Notes under the pieces: generated by a model | The model's input: only the letters and a program-made list of their open reading frames with translations | Told to the model about the DNA's origin: nothing | Database searches by the model: none | Shown here: positions 14,377 to 22,998 of the stretch, piece after piece | How positions within the stretch are numbered: position 1 is the stretch's first letter | Layout: every line of letters starts with the position of its first letter | Translations under genes and position numbers: made by a program | From: Bacteroidaceae bacterium | GTDB lineage: Bacteria; Bacteroidota; Bacteroidia; Bacteroidales; Bacteroidaceae | DNA length: 35,051 nt | Assembly (NCBI GenBank): GCA_900769465.1 | Contig: CAAGGT010000091.1 | Coordinates: 1 to 35,051, forward strand | Direction of reading: 5' to 3'

Positions 14377-17300
14377 ATGAAACTGAAATTTACATTGATC
14401 GCCATTTTGGCGATGTTGTTCGGTTTCACCTTTACAGCTAATGCACAGCAAGCAGTAGAAGTTTCTACTCTTGACGCTCTGCAGACAGCTTTGAGTGGTG
14501 AGAATGAAACAGTATTGATTACTGAGACTATCGTTATCCCTCAGGGTGAAACTGTAGTTCTTGACCTTAACGGCAAGACTGTGACAAGAAAAGACGAGAC
14601 TAATCAGTATGCGCTCCGCAACTTGGGTACTTTGACTATCCAGGATACTAAGGGTAATGGTTCTATCAACGCTCGCGGTATCTATAACGGTTATGGCGAT
14701 GGTGCTGCTAACGTAGCAACAGCAGAGATTACCGTTTTGAGCGGTACAATCAATGCCAAGGGTACAAATGGCGGTGCTGCAATCTTCAACTACGGTACTG
14801 CAAATGTCAATGGTGGTAAATTTACATCAATTGGCGGTTACTCTTTGAATAACCAGGCCGGTGCAAAAATGAATATTACCGATGGCGTAGAAGTAACAGG
14901 TGGTATTTACAACAACCAAGACGCAGAATTGACAGTAGATGGTGGTAACATCTCTAACAACAGAAGCGGATGCCATACCATATATGCTTGGAATGCAAAG
15001 GTGACAGTAAACGGTGGTTCAATTCACAACGAGAACAGCGGCAATGCAACCATTTTCTCTGCCGGTACCTCAGAAGTTACAATCAATGGCGGTACTATCA
15101 GCATCAAGGATGGTCGCGTTCCTGGTAACGGCAATACTTGGACTTCTTGTTTGACCGATGCTGCGAACACTGCAAAGATTATTGTAAACGGTGGTACACT
15201 CAACGGCGGTGTCCGTGTACAGAGTGGCGCTACAATGACTATCAACGGTGGTTCGTTCAATGATGTGACAGGCAGTGGTTACAATATTTATGGTACAGCT
15301 ATTGTTAATGGTGGTACATTTACTGATGCTGCAGCAAAGAATTTCGCAGAGGGCAAACGTGCAGAAGGTTGCTCAGTTGTTGAGAATCCAGATGGTACAT
15401 TCAGTGTAGGTAAGCCAGTTGCTACACTTGCCGAGTTGCAGACAGCTCTCGCTGCAGACAGCGAATTAGCTATCATTGTTACTGCACAGATTGTTATCCC
15501 ACAAGGTGAAACAGTTGTTCTTGACCTCAATGGTAAGATTGTAAACTCTGTGTTCAATGGCACTAGCACAACAAATCACATCTATGCATTGAGCAACAAG
15601 GGTACTTTGACTATCCAGGATTCAAAGGGCAATGGCTCAATCAACTCTCGTGGTATCTACAATTACGGCTCTTTGACCTTGAACGCTGGTGCTATCAACG
15701 CTATCGATGGTAACGGTGGTTATGCAGTCAACAACCAGAACGGTTCGACATTTGCTATGAACGGCGGTGTAGTGGCTGCTACATGCGAGGATGATCATCA
15801 GAGTAATAATGGAGGCTACGATGCAACAGCATTGAAAGTTCCCGCCGGTTGCACTGCAACATTGAACGGCGGTACTATCAATAATGTATGTGACTTCACA
15901 TATGCTATTGATGCTGCAGGTACCTTGAATATCCCCGAGACATCTGCTATTATAGTAAATGGTACTCATGGTGCTATTTATGTTAGTGGTGGTGAGACCA
16001 CTATCAATGCCGGTACATTCCAAATCCCCGCAGACGAGTATAGCAGAACTGATAATGTACTTTATGTGTCAGGCGGTAGTCTCGTTGTAAACGGTGGTAC
16101 ATTCATCGGTGATAGCGATACTGCAGCTGGTGGTTCTTGCCTTTATGACGCAGCAGGTAAAGCTGTTGTAAATGGCGGTACATTCAAGGGCTCATCTGGC
16201 GGTGACGTTTGGGGTACCACAGGTACAACCATCAAGGGCGGTACCTTCGAGAACCTCACCGAGAAACAGCATATTGCAGACGGTTATGAGCTTGGCGAGG
16301 ACGGCAAGGTAACTTCATCAATTGCTTATGTTGCCAAGATTGGTGAGCAGGGTTATGCAACACTTTCTGAGGCTTTTGCTGCTGTAACGGACGATGCTCA
16401 GACTGTTGTTGTTCTTCAGGACGTTACAGAAGAACTTACCGGTGCTTATCTCCGTGGTAACATCACTACCGAAAACGGTGCTAAGGTAACAATTAACCTT
16501 ACAAATAGTGACTGGGTATATTGCCCATACACATTCGTATTGGGTGAGAATATCACTTTGAAACTTCCTGCACTCTTCTACTATGCAGGTGGTGCTCAAA
16601 TCAACGGTACAGTCGTTACTGATGCTTACTATCAGCGTTATGTAGGTACCAAGCTCACTATCAACGAGCCAGGTAGCATGACTGTAACAAGCGAGATGTG
16701 TTATCTCCGTTATACCGATGGCGATGCAAATGCCGGTATTTATGTTAACGGTGACAACAACGACGAGACAGTTGGTCTGAATCTCTCTGTTGCATACTTC
16801 TATCAGGGTATGATTTATGCGAAGGATGCAAATATCAAGACTTCTGTATATTGGCAGACAAATGAGACCGATGGTCAGGGTTCTGCAAACCTCGTTCTCG
16901 ATAACTCTACTTTGAATGTGACTGGTAGCGAACTTGATGCCAAGGCTACAGGTAACTCAACAATTACGTTGACAAATGGTTCTTCAGTTATCATTGCCGG
17001 CGGCTTTGTGACGGATGCTGAGCTTTCTATTGATGCAACAAGCTATATACAATATAAAGGTGGTAAGATTGAGGGAGAAACCGTTCTAACAGGTGAGGGT
17101 ACCGAGGCTAATCCTTACCTCATCAGTAGCGTTGACGACCTTGTACTCTTCCGCAACAGCGTAAACGCAGGCGAGACAAAGTACAATGCCGAGGGTGTTT
17201 ATGTTGCACTTGGTGCTAACATTGACCTCACAGGTATCGACTGGAGCGTGAACATTGGTGACGATTGTGCTGTAACATTCGACGGAATCTTCGACGGTAA

Positions 17301-19515
17301 GGGCTATACAATCTCTAACTTGACTGCTACCGAGACAGCAACTAAGGCCGATGGTTACATCTGTACAGGTCTCTTTGGTGCAATCTATGACAAAGCAGTT
17401 GTTAAGAACTTTACACTTGAGAACGTAACAATCAACGCTCCATTCACTGGTAACAACGTTTCTGCTGTTGTTGGTTTCGCATACGCTTGCAAGGGCTCTA
17501 TTGAGAACGTTAAGGTTGTTGGTGTCAACATCAACGCTCCTAAAGCAACAGGTGTAGGTGCAATCGTAGGTTACGACTACTACAGCCCTGCATTGAAGGT
17601 TGAGAACTGTATTGTTGACGGTGCTGATATAACAGCTGCTGCTTATGCAGGTGGTCTTGTCGGTTATGCATCAAGCAAGATTGCAATGAACAACAACACT
17701 ATTGAGGATGTAACTGTTAGCGCTACTGCATCGGTTGGTGCTGTTGCCGGTATAATGCTTGGCGGTGGTTCTGCAACAGACAATACAGTTAAGAATGTTA
17801 CTTTGACTGCAAATGGTGCGCTTTGGGCTAACTCTGCAGCTGTTGTTGCCGGTACAATCAGCGGTGGTTCAGTAACAGTATCAAACACAACTGTTGAGAA
17901 TGTAACAGCAAACGGTGCCGAGGCAAGAATTGTAGGTGGTATCCTCGTTGAGAAACCAACAACTGCAATCGCTAAGGTTCAGGCACAGATTGGCGACGTA
18001 TACTACACAACACTCCAGACTGCTGCTACTGCTGCAAAAGAGAACGAGACTATTACTTTGATTGCTGATGTTGAGGCAACAGAGGCTCTCAATATCAACT
18101 GCGCTCTTGACTTGAACGGCCACAGCCTTATGGCTACAATTGCGCCGGTTGCACTCCCCGAGGGTTACGCTGCACTGCCTAACCTCGATGGCAAGTTTGT
18201 TATTGGTGCACAGCCAACAGCTACTGTAAATAACCTTGGCATGACAACTGTTGCTGCCGGTGAGTATTCTATCTGGGATGGTAGCTTTGACTCAAATACA
18301 GAGGATGATGGCGATATGCCTCTCTCATTTGTAATGCAGTTCCTTGCTGATCAGGATGCCGAGGATATGGCAACAAGCCCATTCGCCGATTGGTATGGTG
18401 ACTTCGTACTTACATTCACAGGTCTTGAGAATGGCAGCTTCACTGCCGATAACTGCTACCTTGCAGGTCACTACGGCTCATTCGGTTGGGTTAAGATTCC
18501 TGTTGATGGAATGGTTATTGAAGATGGTGTACGTTACCCTGTAATGCTCGGCGTTGGTTTGGGTCAGAAGTATGACTACATCTGCAGCAGCGTAGAGGAT
18601 TTCAAGTGTGCACTTTATCTTGCACCTGAGATTCTTGAGGCTAACCCTAACATCCAGGTTAAACTTGAACTTGGTGTCGTGGACAACTCTAAGGGTCAGG
18701 ATGCAGCTACAGAGGCTTTGATGAACAACGATAATGTTTACAGCGTAACAGAATATACATACGAGGCTTTGGATTTTGATCCTTCATACATTGCAGAATT
18801 CGTTATCGACGATGCAAACCCTGTTGACTATACTTTCACAGAAGAGAAGACTGTCGGTACATTGACATACAAGCGTACTCTCATCGAGGGTATCTGGAAC
18901 CCATTGTACTTGCCTTTCGAAATCGATGTTGAGGAGTTGGTTGAGAATTATGACATTGCATACTACAACCAGATGCACAGCTATGACAGCGACAACAACG
19001 GTTCGTTCGACTCATACGAGATGGAGGTTGCTTATATTACAAGCGGTACACTCAGAGCAAACTATCCTTACTTCATCCGTCCAAAGAGTGCAGATGACTG
19101 TGAGTTGGAGTACGTTGCAAACGATGTAACACTCTTCCCTGCAGTAGAGAAGAAGATACAGACTTCTTCTGTAGCAAACATCTTCACTTTGAGCGGTACA
19201 CACAAGGCAATGAATGCGAGTGAACTCGCCGGCTGCTATGCAATCAGTGTCGATGGTGACTGGAGTGCTACAGCAGGTCTTAAGGCACACCGTCTCTACT
19301 TGAAGATAGAGGAGAACGACAACTCACCATTCGCAACAACACGTGCCAAGTCAATCCGCATTGTTGTTCGTGGCGAGGGTGATGGTACAACCGGTATCGA
19401 GGGTGTTGAGTACGAGAGCACAGAGGCTATCTACGATCTCAGCGGTCGTCGTGTACTTGAGACTGTAGAGGGTGGTATCTACATCATTAACGGTAAGAAA
19501 GTACTGGTTAAGTAA
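14377..19515 (+). CDS. Giant beta-helix surface protein with T9SS tail (1712 aa)
   Basis: Signal peptide at residues 1-24 (…TFTANAQQ). Two large homologous modules follow (about 28-340 and 350-640), each opening with an LQTAL stretch, then IVIPQGETVVLDLNGK, then GTLTIQD-KGNGSIN-RGIYN. They are full of xVNGGTF-type turns and look like right-handed parallel beta-helices. Shorter restarts (IGEQGYATLSEAFAA near 650; IGDVYYTTLQTAATAA near 1207) and a GLUG-like stretch with repeated NVTI / GGLVGYA turns (about 910-1200) come next. The last 60 residues are a type A sorting domain (YDLSGRRV…GGIYIINGKKVLVK). No catalytic site was recognised; adhesin or glycan-binding surface protein is the likely role. 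Codon use (many GGT, GCT, CGT) differs from the GGC/GCC-rich neighbours, as in highly expressed genes. A strong terminator follows. Confidence 0.9.
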   Translation: MKLKFTLIAILAMLFGFTFTANAQQAVEVSTLDALQTALSGENETVLITETIVIPQGETVVLDLNGKTVTRKDETNQYALRNLGTLTIQDTKGNGSINARGIYNGYGDGAANVATAEITVLSGTINAKGTNGGAAIFNYGTANVNGGKFTSIGGYSLNNQAGAKMNITDGVEVTGGIYNNQDAELTVDGGNISNNRSGCHTIYAWNAKVTVNGGSIHNENSGNATIFSAGTSEVTINGGTISIKDGRVPGNGNTWTSCLTDAANTAKIIVNGGTLNGGVRVQSGATMTINGGSFNDVTGSGYNIYGTAIVNGGTFTDAAAKNFAEGKRAEGCSVVENPDGTFSVGKPVATLAELQTALAADSELAIIVTAQIVIPQGETVVLDLNGKIVNSVFNGTSTTNHIYALSNKGTLTIQDSKGNGSINSRGIYNYGSLTLNAGAINAIDGNGGYAVNNQNGSTFAMNGGVVAATCEDDHQSNNGGYDATALKVPAGCTATLNGGTINNVCDFTYAIDAAGTLNIPETSAIIVNGTHGAIYVSGGETTINAGTFQIPADEYSRTDNVLYVSGGSLVVNGGTFIGDSDTAAGGSCLYDAAGKAVVNGGTFKGSSGGDVWGTTGTTIKGGTFENLTEKQHIADGYELGEDGKVTSSIAYVAKIGEQGYATLSEAFAAVTDDAQTVVVLQDVTEELTGAYLRGNITTENGAKVTINLTNSDWVYCPYTFVLGENITLKLPALFYYAGGAQINGTVVTDAYYQRYVGTKLTINEPGSMTVTSEMCYLRYTDGDANAGIYVNGDNNDETVGLNLSVAYFYQGMIYAKDANIKTSVYWQTNETDGQGSANLVLDNSTLNVTGSELDAKATGNSTITLTNGSSVIIAGGFVTDAELSIDATSYIQYKGGKIEGETVLTGEGTEANPYLISSVDDLVLFRNSVNAGETKYNAEGVYVALGANIDLTGIDWSVNIGDDCAVTFDGIFDGKGYTISNLTATETATKADGYICTGLFGAIYDKAVVKNFTLENVTINAPFTGNNVSAVVGFAYACKGSIENVKVVGVNINAPKATGVGAIVGYDYYSPALKVENCIVDGADITAAAYAGGLVGYASSKIAMNNNTIEDVTVSATASVGAVAGIMLGGGSATDNTVKNVTLTANGALWANSAAVVAGTISGGSVTVSNTTVENVTANGAEARIVGGILVEKPTTAIAKVQAQIGDVYYTTLQTAATAAKENETITLIADVEATEALNINCALDLNGHSLMATIAPVALPEGYAALPNLDGKFVIGAQPTATVNNLGMTTVAAGEYSIWDGSFDSNTEDDGDMPLSFVMQFLADQDAEDMATSPFADWYGDFVLTFTGLENGSFTADNCYLAGHYGSFGWVKIPVDGMVIEDGVRYPVMLGVGLGQKYDYICSSVEDFKCALYLAPEILEANPNIQVKLELGVVDNSKGQDAATEALMNNDNVYSVTEYTYEALDFDPSYIAEFVIDDANPVDYTFTEEKTVGTLTYKRTLIEGIWNPLYLPFEIDVEELVENYDIAYYNQMHSYDSDNNGSFDSYEMEVAYITSGTLRANYPYFIRPKSADDCELEYVANDVTLFPAVEKKIQTSSVANIFTLSGTHKAMNASELAGCYAISVDGDWSATAGLKAHRLYLKIEENDNSPFATTRAKSIRIVVRGEGDGTTGIEGVEYESTEAIYDLSGRRVLETVEGGIYIINGKKVLVK

Positions 19516-19532
19516 GTTTGCCCGTTAACAAT

Positions 19533-19571
19533 AAAAAACCATTGAATGCAATCGCATTCAATGGTTTTTTT
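19533..19571 (+). terminator. Intrinsic terminator of the beta-helix gene
   Basis: A 17-bp perfect stem, AAAAAACCATTGAATGC / GCATTCAATGGTTTTTT, with an AATC loop and a T run. The A/T arms make it usable in either direction. Confidence 0.93.
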
Positions 19572-19609
19572 GTATCTTCGCCAAAGTAATGAAGTAATAT
19601 GTTTGAATT

Positions 19610-20590
19610 ATGATAAAGCAGGAGTGGATAGAGAAGGGATACATCAATGAGGCAATTCCCGAAGGTATTGACCTGAAAGCCGAGATACGCCGTTTGTGCA
19701 AGGAGAAGAATGCCGTTGTCCTGGCCCATTACTATACCGATGGGACCATACAGGATGTGGCCGATTTTGTAGGTGACAGCCTTGCTTTGGCACAGATTGC
19801 CGAAAAAACCACCGCCGACATACTTGTGATGTGTGGCGTACACTTTATGGCCGAGACAAACAAGATTCTGTCGCCCGAGAAGAAGGTGCTTATCCCCGAC
19901 CTCAATGCCGGCTGTTCGCTTGCCGAGAGTTGCCCGGCCGAGGAACTGGCGAAATTCAAGGCCATTCACCCCGACCATAAGGTCGTGGCCTATGTGAACA
20001 CATCGGCTGCCGTTAAGGCGCTTACCGACATTGTGGTTACCTCGACCAACGCACGCGCCATTGTGGAGAGCTTTCCAAAGGACGAGAAGATAATTTTTGC
20101 TCCCGACAAGAATCTGGGTGGATATCTCAATGCTGTCACCCATCGCAATATGTTGCTGTGGAACGGCGGTTGCCACGTTCACGAACAGTTCTCCATTGAA
20201 AAGATTGTGGAACTCAAGGCTACACATCCGGGAGCAAAGGTGCTTGCCCATCCCGAGTGCAAGAGTGGCGTGCTGGCGCTTGCCGACTTCATAGGCTCAA
20301 CGGCTGCAATACTCTCTTTTGCCCAAAAGGATGAGGCTACGGAGTTCATTGTGGCTACCGAGAGCGGTATACTGCACGAGATGACAAAACGATGCCCCGA
20401 CAAGGTATTCATCCCTGTGCCGCCAACAACAGGTCCATGCGCTTGCAACGAGTGCGCCTATATGCGCCTGAACACGCTCGAGAAACTTTACAACACTCTA
20501 AAATATGAGTGGCCGGTGGTTGAACTCGATGAGGAACTCCGCACCCAGGCAAAGAAACCTATCGTGAGGATGTTGGAATTGTCGAAGTAA
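19610..20590 (+). CDS. nadA: Quinolinate synthase
   Basis: NadA condenses iminoaspartate with dihydroxyacetone phosphate to quinolinate in NAD synthesis, using a [4Fe-4S] cluster. Three homologous domains are visible: LAHYYTDGTIQDVADFVGDSL (38-58), the first cluster cysteine in DLNAGCSLA (Cys102), the second in AHPECKSG (Cys217), and the third among Cys277/279/282 in GPCACNEC. YVNTSAAVKA and TTGPCAC are further signatures. The length of 326 aa fits. It stands alone between two terminators; nadB and nadC are not in the window. A TATCTTCG (19573-19580), a variant -7 box, lies upstream. Confidence 0.96.
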   Translation: MIKQEWIEKGYINEAIPEGIDLKAEIRRLCKEKNAVVLAHYYTDGTIQDVADFVGDSLALAQIAEKTTADILVMCGVHFMAETNKILSPEKKVLIPDLNAGCSLAESCPAEELAKFKAIHPDHKVVAYVNTSAAVKALTDIVVTSTNARAIVESFPKDEKIIFAPDKNLGGYLNAVTHRNMLLWNGGCHVHEQFSIEKIVELKATHPGAKVLAHPECKSGVLALADFIGSTAAILSFAQKDEATEFIVATESGILHEMTKRCPDKVFIPVPPTTGPCACNECAYMRLNTLEKLYNTLKYEWPVVELDEELRTQAKKPIVRMLELSK

Positions 20591-20596
20591 GATATA

Positions 20597-20635
20597 AAAC
20601 CAAAAAAGGAACGCAATGCGTTCCTTTTTTGGTTT
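20597..20635 (+). terminator. Intrinsic terminator of nadA
   Basis: A 19-bp perfect inverted repeat: AAACCAAAAAAGGAACGCA against TGCGTTCCTTTTTTGGTTT. It ends in a T run on plus and may serve both strands, since the hydrolase gene converges on it. Confidence 0.93.
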
Positions 20636-20645
20636 ATTTATCATT

Positions 20646-20689
20646 CCTCCTCTTGAATAAGAGGAGGGGGACCGCTTGCGGTGAAGGAG
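20646..20689. repeat. Double-hairpin palindromic element
   Basis: CCTCCTCTTGAATAAGAGGAGG is a first stem-loop, ACCGCTTGCGGT a second, then GAAGGAG. The build (GA/CT-rich stem, short GC stem, purine tail) is that of the element at 141-186. Confidence 0.55.
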
Positions 20690-20697
20690 ATAGTCTT

Positions 20698-21639
20698 TTA
20701 CTTCTTTATGAACTCTATAATCTGCGTTATCAGTTCACTCTTTACCGGCAGGTCTGGGTTGCCATATATGGCCATCTGGGTCATTGCATCATTGGTGTTG
20801 CACTGCTTGAGTACGTGGTTCATATCCTTTATTATATGCAATGCCGAGGCGGGTTGTGCGGCATGTAGCTTTTCGGCTTCTTCAACGCCCACCTGTATGT
20901 CCCTGTCGCCCTGCAGAATCAGCACGGGGATATCGAGACTTGCAATCTCCACAGCGGGGTTGTATGTGAACCAGGAGATTAGATAAGGCTGTACGCTGCG
21001 GCGGTAGAGGGCTGTAAAGTAGAACGGAACCTGCTCCACTGTGCGCCCCTCGCGCAGCTCCTTGCATATTGCAGCCGACTCCTGCTGTATCTGTGCCGGC
21101 TGGCCCTGTAGCTGCTTCTCAAGGATTTCATATGCAGGGCTTCCGCAACCGGCTATCGATATGTATGCTTTCACTGCCTTGCTGCGCTCTGCAGCAACCA
21201 TTCCAATGAGTGAACCCTCGCTGTGTCCGGCAATGATGACCTTGCTGAAGCGTGCATCGCCTCCGAGTCTGTCGGCCCACGCTGCGGCATCGTCAATGTA
21301 GTGGTCAAAACGCAAATCCTCCTCTTTGGTGCCTGCGGCACTGCTTTTGCCAATGCCTCGCTTGTCGTATCGCACAGTTGCAATGCCGTTGGAGGCTAGT
21401 TCCTTTGCAAGGAACAGGAGTGAGTTGTTGGTCATTCTTGTTCCGATGCTGTTGCCGTCCATATCGGTGGGGCCACTGCCGGCAATTATTATCACAACGG
21501 GGCAGGGTGTCTCTCCCTCGGGCAGCATAAGGCTACCGTGTATGTCACCGGTAGGGGTGTTGAGGATAATCTCCTCCTCCCCTGCATAAAGTGCCGCGGT
21601 AAACAGCAGTGTCATAAAGAGTAATGTCAGGCGTTTCAT
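20698..21639 (-). CDS. Periplasmic alpha/beta hydrolase (313 aa)
   Basis: A signal peptide (MKRLTLLFMTLLFTAALYAG) precedes an alpha/beta-hydrolase of the serine-aminopeptidase/esterase type. IIAGSGPTDMDGNS (51-64) forms the oxyanion region, VRYDKRGIGKS (89-99) follows, and the nucleophile elbow is GHSEGS with Ser140. Probable acid Asp245 or Asp247 in LQGDRD and His275 in DMNHVL complete the triad. Relatives in Bacteroidota are annotated as esterases or peptidases with uncertain substrates. It is monocistronic: a terminator of the upstream ddl-like operon separates it from that operon. Confidence 0.88.
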   Translation of the reverse strand: MKRLTLLFMTLLFTAALYAGEEEIILNTPTGDIHGSLMLPEGETPCPVVIIIAGSGPTDMDGNSIGTRMTNNSLLFLAKELASNGIATVRYDKRGIGKSSAAGTKEEDLRFDHYIDDAAAWADRLGGDARFSKVIIAGHSEGSLIGMVAAERSKAVKAYISIAGCGSPAYEILEKQLQGQPAQIQQESAAICKELREGRTVEQVPFYFTALYRRSVQPYLISWFTYNPAVEIASLDIPVLILQGDRDIQVGVEEAEKLHAAQPASALHIIKDMNHVLKQCNTNDAMTQMAIYGNPDLPVKSELITQIIEFIKK

Positions 21640-21673
21640 GGCATTATATATTTATAAGGCCCAAAAGGGATTT

Positions 21674-21698
21674 AAAAAGGGCAGACATCAGTCTGCCC
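21674..21698 (-). terminator. Intrinsic terminator of the ddl-like operon
   Basis: On the minus strand GGGCAGAC-TGAT-GTCTGCCC is followed directly by TTTTT. It lies 16 bp after the stop codon of the Ddl-like gene. Confidence 0.9.
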
Positions 21699-21713
21699 CG
21701 ATGTATTTGAATA

Positions 21714-22925
21714 TTACATTTTGGCACCGAACTTGCCGCCACCCATCTTGCCGCCGGTCTTTGCGCCACCGCAACTTTTTGCAGCAAAGATGTTCTCGCC
21801 GTAGTTTACAGCCTTGAAACCGGCATCCTGCTTGCGGCGGAAGGCAATCTCGATGAGCTTGTCAATGAGTCCTGTGAAATTGATACCGCTGTACTCCCAC
21901 AAGTAGAACGAGAGTGAGCCGGGGATGGTGTTGATTTCATTGACGAATATCTCGCCTGTAGCCTCGTCAATGATAAAGTCGATGCGTGCCACACCGTCGC
22001 AAGAGAGCGCGCGGAATGTGTCGCAAGCCGCTTTTTGTATGAACTCGGTGCTTTCCTTTGGCAGGTTGGCAGGGATTTCGCGCACGGTCGACTGCATACC
22101 CTGTGACTGCTTGCCACCGCCATTCATATATTTGTCCTGATATGAGAGAATCTCACCGCTACGCACAGGAACCTCGCAAACCGATGGCTGGCACTCATAG
22201 TAGTTGCCAAGCACAGCACAGTTCACCTCCTTGAGCTTCTGTACATACTTTTCAATGATTACTCGGCTGGTGAAAGAGATGGCGTAGTCTACGGCATCGA
22301 GCAACTCCTCGCGATTGTGTGCCGCGCGTATGCCCACGCTTGAACCGCTGTTGGCCGGCTTTACGATTACTGGGTAGCCCAGTTTCTTTTCAATGCCGGC
22401 TATGGTGCTTTCCTGCTTGTCGCTCCACTCCTTGTCGCTGAACCAGTAATAGTCTATCACAGGTATGCCGCACTCCTTGAGAATCATCTTCATTGTAATC
22501 TTGTCCATACCGTTAGCCGATGCAAGGGTATTGCATCCTGTGTATGGTATGCCCGAGAACTCCATCACTCCCTGGAATGTGCCGTCCTCGCAGTTTGTGC
22601 CGTGGAGCGCGGGGAGCATGACGTCAAGGCGTGTCACAATCTCCTTCTGGAACAGGCTCTTCTTGGTGCGGTAGAGGTTGGTGTCGCCGTAGATGGGCTT
22701 CATGTACACCTCCTCGCACATTGAGAGCAGTTTCTTTGTATCGCGGTAGTTGGCAACGTTGAGCAGTGCCTCGCCTGTGTACCATTTGCCCTCTTTGGTT
22801 ATATATATGGGGGTAATCTCATACTTCTCCCTGTCCATTGCAGCCATAGCCTGGTTGGCTGTAATCACTGAAATCTCGTTCTCGACGGAACGTCCGCCAA
22901 AAACAACTCCTACGTTTGTTTTCAT
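21714..22925 (-). CDS. D-Ala-D-Ala ligase-like ATP-grasp enzyme (403 aa)
   Basis: The enzyme joins two amino or hydroxy acids with ATP. The N-terminal signature is VVFGGRSVENEIS (7-19); HGTNCEDGTFQG (108-119) is the family's HG--GEDG--QG with the middle changed; the ATP-grasp loop is VKPANSGSSVGI (188-199); Mg-binding residues lie in RIDFIID and VNEINTIPG (328-336). After NTIPG, canonical ligases have M/F-T; here the text is SLSFYLWE, which lines the second-substrate pocket, so specificity may differ from D-Ala-D-Ala. The C-terminus has an extra Gly/Lys-rich tail (residues 384-403). Third gene after the alpha/beta hydrolase and the membrane MurF-like ligase, 73 bp downstream. Bacteroidales usually carry a separate housekeeping ddl, so I treat this as a paralogue and give no symbol. 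Confidence 0.85.
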   Translation of the reverse strand: MKTNVGVVFGGRSVENEISVITANQAMAAMDREKYEITPIYITKEGKWYTGEALLNVANYRDTKKLLSMCEEVYMKPIYGDTNLYRTKKSLFQKEIVTRLDVMLPALHGTNCEDGTFQGVMEFSGIPYTGCNTLASANGMDKITMKMILKECGIPVIDYYWFSDKEWSDKQESTIAGIEKKLGYPVIVKPANSGSSVGIRAAHNREELLDAVDYAISFTSRVIIEKYVQKLKEVNCAVLGNYYECQPSVCEVPVRSGEILSYQDKYMNGGGKQSQGMQSTVREIPANLPKESTEFIQKAACDTFRALSCDGVARIDFIIDEATGEIFVNEINTIPGSLSFYLWEYSGINFTGLIDKLIEIAFRRKQDAGFKAVNYGENIFAAKSCGGAKTGGKMGGGKFGAKM

Positions 22926-22998
22926 TGCTTTATGTTTGTTTTGTTTTGTTCTAATTCAAAATGCCTAAAAGGGCGTAAAGGGTTAAAAGGGTGGCGGT

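Noticed and set aside
21714..22925. Vancomycin-resistance ligase (VanA-type)
   Set aside because: No VanH or VanX/VanY homologue nearby and the pocket motif NTIPGSLSFYLWE does not match VanA's NTMPGFTSY.
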